Shown here piece by piece: positions 5,513-7,988 of a DNA stretch of 7,988 nucleotides. The position numbers were made by a program, and so were the translations under genes. Position 1 is the stretch's first letter. Each line of letters starts with the position of its first letter. The notes under the pieces were generated by a model. That model worked only from the letters and a program-made list of their open reading frames with translations, was not told the DNA's origin and made no database searches. Origin of the DNA: Opitutaceae bacterium (GTDB taxonomy: Bacteria; Verrucomicrobiota; Verrucomicrobiia; Opitutales; Opitutaceae). The DNA is taken from contig PMSP01000303.1 in NCBI GenBank assembly GCA_003168315.1, forward strand, positions 1-7,988, in the 5' to 3' direction.

Positions 5513-6843
5513 GGCGCGCCCTCGCGTGTCAGCCGCAGGAACCTGATGCCCAGCATGATTGAGGCCGCCGCCAGGCCGGCGGCCAGCCCGATCCAGATCC
5601 CGGCCGGCCCGAAGCTGCCGCGGATCCCGAGGACATACGCAAGCGGGAGCGCGATCACCCAGTACGCCACGAACGTGATGACGGCGGGCACCTTCACGTC
5701 GGTGATGCCCCGGAGCGCCGCCGAGTTGATGACCTGGTTTCCGTCGAAGATCTGGAAGACGGCGGCGACGATGAGAAGGACTGCGGCCGTCGAGATCACC
5801 TGCGGGTCGTCGATGAAGCAGGACGCGATCGCGCGGCCGTAGACGAGGAAGACGAAGGTGAACGCGAGGGCGAAGGCGGCGCCCATCAGGGAGCCCCCGA
5901 TCCATATGGGGCGCAGCCTCGCGTGCTCGCCCGCACCGACTGCCGCGCTCGTCCGCATGCCGACGGCCATGGACACGCCGAGCGGCACCATGAAGGTCAT
6001 CACGGCGCAGGAGAGCGCTATCTGGTGCGCAGCCAGGGCCGCAGCCCCGAGCCAGCCCATCATGATGGTCGCGGCTGAAAACGCCCCGCCCTCGAAAAGG
6101 AGGCTCCCGGACGCCGGCAGGCCCACATGGAGCATCCGGCGGAGCCGCTCGCGGGAGAACGGCGCAAGCCAGCGCCGCGGCCATGCGCTCCTCATGGCGG
6201 GATCCAGCCGAAGCCACCCGAAGAGCACGGCGGAACCGAGGGAGCGCGAGATGAGGGTCGAGATGCCGGCCCCGGTCAGGCCGAGGCGCGGGGCGCCCAG
6301 GTGCCCATAGATGAGGATCCAGTTCAGGACCACGTTCAGGAGGACGCCGCCGAGGATGATGAGGACGGGGACCCAGGGCCTCCCCATGGATTCCGCGAAC
6401 TGGCGGAGCGCCAGGTACGCGAGGACCGGGACGAGCGAGAAGCCGATCAGGACGAAGAACGGGTTCAGGGCGGCCAGCACCTCGGGGGTCTGCCCGAACC
6501 ACTCGAGGTGGAACCCGAGGAGGACGATGACGCCGATCTCGAGGATGCCGGAGACGACCGCCAGGAGGAGGCCATGCCTCAGGTACTCGCCCGCCTCGTC
6601 ATGGCGGCCGGCGCCCCGCGCCCGCGACGCGAAGATGGCGACCGGCGTCAGGAGTCCCACCCCGATCATAAAAAAGATGTTGAAGATGCCGACGCCGAAG
6701 GCCGACGCCGCCAGCGGGACCGTCCCCGTGCGCCCGATCATGACGCTGTCGGTGACCCCCATCAGCAGCTGGCTCACCTGCCCTATGGCGATCGGGATCG
6801 CCAGGAGCAGCGTGGCCCGCGCCTCCCTGTAAACGGCATGCAT
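5500..6843 (-). CDS. MATE family efflux transporter (NorM-like)
   Basis: This 447-residue protein is a multidrug and toxic compound extrusion antiporter, which pumps cationic drugs or metabolites out using Na+ or H+ gradients. It has about 12 hydrophobic helices in two homologous halves, the normal length and layout. Typical motifs are MGVTDSVMIGRTG (28-40), AAHQIALSCAVMTFMVPLG in the second half, and FDGNQVINSAALRGITDVKVP (366-386) followed by the PLAYVLG helix. The frame stays open for 32 codons upstream, but the ATG at 6843 is preferred because the first helix and its short basic, amphipathic leader (YREAR) begin there and the upstream residues do not resemble the family. No Shine-Dalgarno sequence is seen. 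The gene is divergent from the small protein gene at 6851, with as little as 7 bases between the starts, so one of the two starts may be misplaced. The substrate is unknown. Confidence 0.93.
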   Translation of the reverse strand: MHAVYREARATLLLAIPIAIGQVSQLLMGVTDSVMIGRTGTVPLAASAFGVGIFNIFFMIGVGLLTPVAIFASRARGAGRHDEAGEYLRHGLLLAVVSGILEIGVIVLLGFHLEWFGQTPEVLAALNPFFVLIGFSLVPVLAYLALRQFAESMGRPWVPVLIILGGVLLNVVLNWILIYGHLGAPRLGLTGAGISTLISRSLGSAVLFGWLRLDPAMRSAWPRRWLAPFSRERLRRMLHVGLPASGSLLFEGGAFSAATIMMGWLGAAALAAHQIALSCAVMTFMVPLGVSMAVGMRTSAAVGAGEHARLRPIWIGGSLMGAAFALAFTFVFLVYGRAIASCFIDDPQVISTAAVLLIVAAVFQIFDGNQVINSAALRGITDVKVPAVITFVAYWVIALPLAYVLGIRGSFGPAGIWIGLAAGLAAASIMLGIRFLRLTREGAPARG

Positions 6844-6850
6844 CGACCGA

Positions 6851-7222
6851 GTGTTATTGCGGAGCGCCCCGCGATGTCCAACGCTACCTTTCCTGAACAC
6901 GCGTCGCGTCATTTCCATCCTCCTGGCCGCGGCCGTCACCGCCGCGGCCCTCTGGTTCTACGCCTCGCAGCCGAAGGCGGCCCCCCGCAGGGCGACGGTG
7001 GTCCCCATCGGGGACGGCAAGACGGCCGGCGTTCCCGCCGCCGCCCCCCGCGTGGACACGGTCGTCCCCATTGAGGACGGCAAGACGCTCGACTTCTCGA
7101 ACGGGAGCGCGGTCGTCAAGGACTCGGCCGCCGACAAGGCGGCTGTGGCTGCGGCGGTCAAGGACATGGACGCGGCGTCCAAGGACGTCTCATTCCCGGC
7201 CAACGCCCCGCCGAAGAAATAG
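6851..7222 (+). CDS. Small membrane-anchored protein with a tandem VVPIxDGKT repeat
   Basis: As drawn from GTG at 6851 the protein has 123 residues. It has one hydrophobic helix (about 20-38) preceded by an RR pair, and a short polar, Ala/Lys/Asp-rich tail. The tail holds two copies of AAPR-x2-TVVPI-x-DGKT (residues 43-58 and 64-79), 21 residues apart. Then comes an alanine/lysine-rich helical stretch ending FPANAPPKK. It is probably an inner-membrane protein with the tail in the periplasm, or a secreted protein. I recognise no named family. The start is uncertain: TTG at 6857 or CTG at 6893 are in frame and would bring the start nearer the helix and away from the MATE gene. The only ATG near by (6874) is in another frame. 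The stop lies 6 bases from the stop of the convergent lipoprotein gene. Confidence 0.6.
   Translation: MLLRSAPRCPTLPFLNTRRVISILLAAAVTAAALWFYASQPKAAPRRATVVPIGDGKTAGVPAAAPRVDTVVPIEDGKTLDFSNGSAVVKDSAADKAAVAAAVKDMDAASKDVSFPANAPPKK
6977..7087 (+). repeat. In-frame tandem duplication, two 48-bp copies 63 bp apart
   Basis: Bases 6977-7024 and 7040-7087 encode AAPRRATVVPIGDGKT and AAPRVDTVVPIEDGKT. They are similar at the DNA level as well (shared GTCCCCAT and GGACGGCAAGACG). The 63-base period is a whole number of codons, so the array may expand or contract without a frameshift. It lies wholly inside the small membrane-anchored protein gene. Confidence 0.8.
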
Positions 7223-7228
7223 AGCGCC

Positions 7229-7648
7229 TTAGCGCGCCCTGCGGACGCGGATCGAGTACTTCATGGTCGCCGTAGTCTGGGCGGTGAAGTGGACGACCTC
7301 GGTCGCCCCGGCGGGGATCGCCACCGCCTGCCAGTCGGCCGGGCCGATCGGGAGCCCCTGGGAGTCCATGAAGACGCACTGGACCTGCACATTGAAGGGA
7401 TCGGCTCCGCTGTTCCTCAGGTTGGCGACGACCTGGAGCCGGCCGTCCGCGAGGCTGCGCTCCTGGAGGCCGGTGCAGCTGACCGCGGCCTCGGTAGCCG
7501 CGTCGAGGGCGACGAACCGGTCGGTGTTCTCCACCGTGAACTTGGTCGTGTCCAGCGGCGCCTGCGGCGCCGGCTCGGTCGAGCAGCCTGCCGCCAGGGC
7601 GAGGGCGCACAATGCGGCCGGGATGGAAAGGTGATGTCGGTGGGTCAT
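7229..7648 (-). CDS. YcfL-like (DUF1425) lipoprotein
   Basis: This 139-residue protein begins with a lipoprotein signal peptide: THRHH, a hydrophobic core (residues 8-20) and a lipobox ending LAAGC, with C22 the lipidated cysteine. The -3 residue is alanine rather than the usual leucine, a mild departure. The mature part is a single beta-rich domain, about 38-137. It has GRLQVVANLRNSGADPFNVQVQ (69-90), the FMDSQGLPI turn and the ADWQAVAIPAGA segment with W106, matching the YcfL/DUF1425 family of about 120-140 residues. E. coli YcfL is encoded near the penicillin-binding-protein activator LpoB, but neither LpoB nor its partners are here. The function is unknown; an outer-membrane periplasmic location is likely. 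The ATG at 7648 is chosen because the signal peptide begins there. The frame stays open upstream without any signal-peptide features. Confidence 0.85.
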   Translation of the reverse strand: MTHRHHLSIPAALCALALAAGCSTEPAPQAPLDTTKFTVENTDRFVALDAATEAAVSCTGLQERSLADGRLQVVANLRNSGADPFNVQVQCVFMDSQGLPIGPADWQAVAIPAGATEVVHFTAQTTATMKYSIRVRRAR

Positions 7649-7692
7649 TCGGTCGGTGAGGTGGTAGGGTTGAGACTGCCCCCGCGCGAGCA

Positions 7693-7723
7693 TGTTCAGC
7701 CATTCTTCGGCCAGGGGCGTCAA
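7693..7723 (-). promoter_or_regulatory. Weak candidate promoter for the lipoprotein gene
   Basis: Read on the - strand there is TTGACG (7718-7723), a good match to a sigma-70 -35 box, then TGAACA (7693-7698) 19 bases further on, a poor -10. The spacing is longer than the preferred 17. It lies 45 bases before the lipoprotein ATG. It is listed only because the -35 match stands out in GC-rich DNA. Confidence 0.2.
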
Positions 7724-7737
7724 TCGTCTGCCAATCC

Positions 7738-7757
7738 GGCCGGTGCTTGCGCCGGCC
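7738..7757 (+). promoter_or_regulatory. Strong hairpin in the glpK upstream region
   Basis: GGCCGG (7738-7743) pairs with CCGGCC (7752-7757). One G-U and one G-C pair continue the stem inward to a CTTG loop, giving about 8 base pairs with a 4-base loop. It sits 38 bases before the glpK ATG, in the divergent spacer. No T-run follows, so it is not a classical terminator. Confidence 0.4.
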
Positions 7758-7776
7758 CGGGGCGCCTGCGACGGTG

Positions 7777-7795
7777 GGCGGGCCTCCCCCCCGCC
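7777..7795 (+). promoter_or_regulatory. Hairpin abutting the glpK start codon
   Basis: GGCGGG (7777-7782) pairs perfectly with CCCGCC (7790-7795) around a CCTCCCC loop. The 3' arm ends at the base before the glpK ATG. The place where a Shine-Dalgarno sequence would be is inside this structure and contains none. Confidence 0.35.
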
Positions 7796-7988
7796 ATGCC
7801 CCGCTGCGTCCTCGCCCTCGATCAGGGCACGACCTCGTCCCGCGCGATCCTGTTCGACAGGCGCGGCCGGCCTCTCGCATCGGCCCAGGAGGAATTCCCC
7901 CAGCACTTCCCGCGACCGGGCTGGGTCGAGCACGACCCGGACGACCTGTGGGAGGCGACACGGCGCGTGGCCGCCTCCGTGCTGAGGA
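7796..7988 (+). CDS. glpK: Glycerol kinase, N-terminal part (3' end cut off)
   Basis: The 64 visible residues are the start of glycerol kinase, which phosphorylates glycerol to glycerol 3-phosphate in glycerol uptake and phospholipid/glycolytic metabolism. ALDQGTTSSRAILFD (7-21) is the ATP-phosphate loop of the FGGY kinase family, in the form specific to glycerol kinase. GWVEHDP (42-48) is the glycerol-site segment that follows it in E. coli GlpK. The family is about 500 residues, so roughly seven eighths lie beyond the window. The ATG at 7796 is chosen because the usual short leader precedes the DQGTTSSR motif. No Shine-Dalgarno sequence is present. The gene is divergent from the lipoprotein gene. 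Confidence 0.95.
   Translation, partial: MPRCVLALDQGTTSSRAILFDRRGRPLASAQEEFPQHFPRPGWVEHDPDDLWEATRRVAASVLR

Noticed and set aside
4373..6502. A very long open frame on the - strand across the PLP enzyme gene and most of the MATE gene
   Set aside because: It is antisense to a clear PLP enzyme and out of frame with a clear MATE transporter. Its translation is Arg/Gly/Asp/Pro-rich and family-free, the usual shadow of high-GC genes.
7224..7235. Small hairpin GCGC-CTTA-GCGC between the convergent small protein and lipoprotein stops
   Set aside because: Only four base pairs and no T-run; too weak to call a terminator.
2330..7656. The 8-mer TCGGTCGG just upstream of both the CinA-like start (2330-2337) and the lipoprotein start (7649-7656), in the same orientation relative to the genes
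   Set aside because: Two copies of a G/C-biased 8-mer in 8 kb, at different spacing to the ATG, can be chance. No third gene shares it in that orientation.
1..7988. Search for tRNA/rRNA genes, CRISPR arrays, insertion sequences, integrases, toxin-antitoxin or defence genes
   Set aside because: None seen. Every stretch over 300 bases is occupied by a convincing gene, and no gene belongs to a known mobile or defence family.

Overview
This window is a 7,988-base piece of high-GC bacterial chromosome with tightly packed genes. It shows no sign of a phage, insertion sequence, CRISPR array or RNA gene. The organism looks Gram-negative: there is a Sec-exported SYLF-domain protein, a YcfL-like lipoprotein and a MATE efflux pump. 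The family set fits Verrucomicrobiota (for example an Opitutus-like lineage) best: a 'putative ABC exporter' membrane subunit beside a zincin-like metallopeptidase, and an unusual 506-residue PLP enzyme. That placement rests on remembered families and is inference. Coding frames are very G/C-rich at third positions, GTG starts are used, and only one gene has a clear Shine-Dalgarno sequence.

Left part (1-1857, + strand). The window opens inside the membrane subunit of an ABC-type exporter. Its stop codon overlaps the start of a small HExxH metallopeptidase (ATGA overlap), so the two are one operon. A short gap leads to a secreted SYLF/Ysc84 lipid-binding domain protein.

Centre-left (1826-3846, - strand). 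Read right to left, this block holds a candidate 50-residue small ORF, an ExoA/APE1-type exonuclease III, an SRPBCC (START-like) protein with an N-terminal membrane anchor, and a stand-alone CinA C-terminal (nicotinamide-nucleotide amidohydrolase-like) protein. The CinA-like gene's 3' end overlaps the SYLF gene's 3' end tail to tail. A divergent intergenic region with several inverted repeats separates this block from the next gene.

Centre-right (3968-6843). A + strand Cys/Met-metabolism PLP enzyme has an N-terminal extension resembling that of fungal cystathionine gamma-synthases. It converges on a - strand MATE transporter, with a GC-rich hairpin over the two stop codons.

Right part (6851-7988). 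A small membrane-anchored protein carries a 21-residue tandem duplication. It converges on a YcfL/DUF1425-like lipoprotein. After a divergent spacer with two GC-rich hairpins comes the 5' end of glycerol kinase (glpK), cut by the window edge.

Most genes look like unrelated housekeeping or envelope functions. I see no clear multi-gene novel system. The most interesting items are the fungal-type PLP enzyme, the small ORF coupled to exonuclease III, and the repeat-bearing small protein.
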